The notes under the pieces: generated by a model
The model's input: the letters and a program-made list of their open reading frames with translations, nothing else
The model's database searches: none
What the model was told of the DNA's origin: nothing
Position numbers and translations under genes: made by a program
Assembly (NCBI GenBank): GCA_044349205.1
Contig: JBIKRJ010000160.1
Span: 1 to 5,470 of the forward strand
Reading direction: 5' to 3'
DNA length: 5,470 nt
Source of the DNA: UBA9547 sp044349205
Lineage (GTDB): Bacteria; Bacteroidota; Bacteroidia; Cytophagales; UBA9547
Shown here: piece by piece, positions 5,427 through 5,470 of the stretch
Layout of the letters: each line of letters opens with the position of its first letter
How positions within the stretch are numbered: the first letter of the stretch is position 1

Positions 5427-5470
5427 AGATGCTTAGGGTTGTGAGAATCTATTGCGAATAAACTAAAAAA

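Overview
The window looks like chromosomal DNA of a member of the Bacteroidota. The base composition is AT-rich. None of the five genes has a Shine-Dalgarno sequence at the usual distance from its start, and two of the five start with GTG or TTG. All five proteins match widespread families with a Bacteroidota-like flavour. The assignment is an inference from style and protein family, not from a marker gene.

Layout from left to right. Positions 1-162 hold two nearly identical 80-base units in tandem (period 82). Read on the minus strand, each begins as a well-formed tRNA (acceptor 5' strand, D arm, anticodon arm, variable loop, 5' T stem and T loop), then loses the matching T-stem and acceptor strands. 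The copies differ at only two adjacent bases, both in the anticodon loop. A short AT-rich spacer follows, with a perfect 11-bp inverted repeat (314-338) just before a plus-strand 1-Cys peroxiredoxin of the Prx6 class (361-996), which ends in a clear rho-independent terminator. Next come hisA with a GTG start (1144-1863), a 349-base stretch without a gene, and a single-domain response regulator (2213-2614). A strong bidirectional terminator (2634-2664) separates these from two minus-strand genes: an RhlE-type DEAD-box RNA helicase (2677-3885, TTG start) and, upstream of it, an exported D-alanyl-D-alanine carboxypeptidase/endopeptidase of the DacB/PBP4 family (3963-5426).

The genes are housekeeping functions without an obvious common pathway: peroxide detoxification, histidine synthesis, signalling, RNA remodelling and cell-wall maturation. 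Transcription converges on the bidirectional terminator. dacB and rhlE may be cotranscribed, since 77 bases separate them and no terminator is visible between them. I see no defence system, mobile element, CRISPR array or complex new gene cluster. The most unusual part is the tandem tRNA-like repeat at the left edge, which may continue beyond the window. The palindrome before the peroxiredoxin gene comes second.
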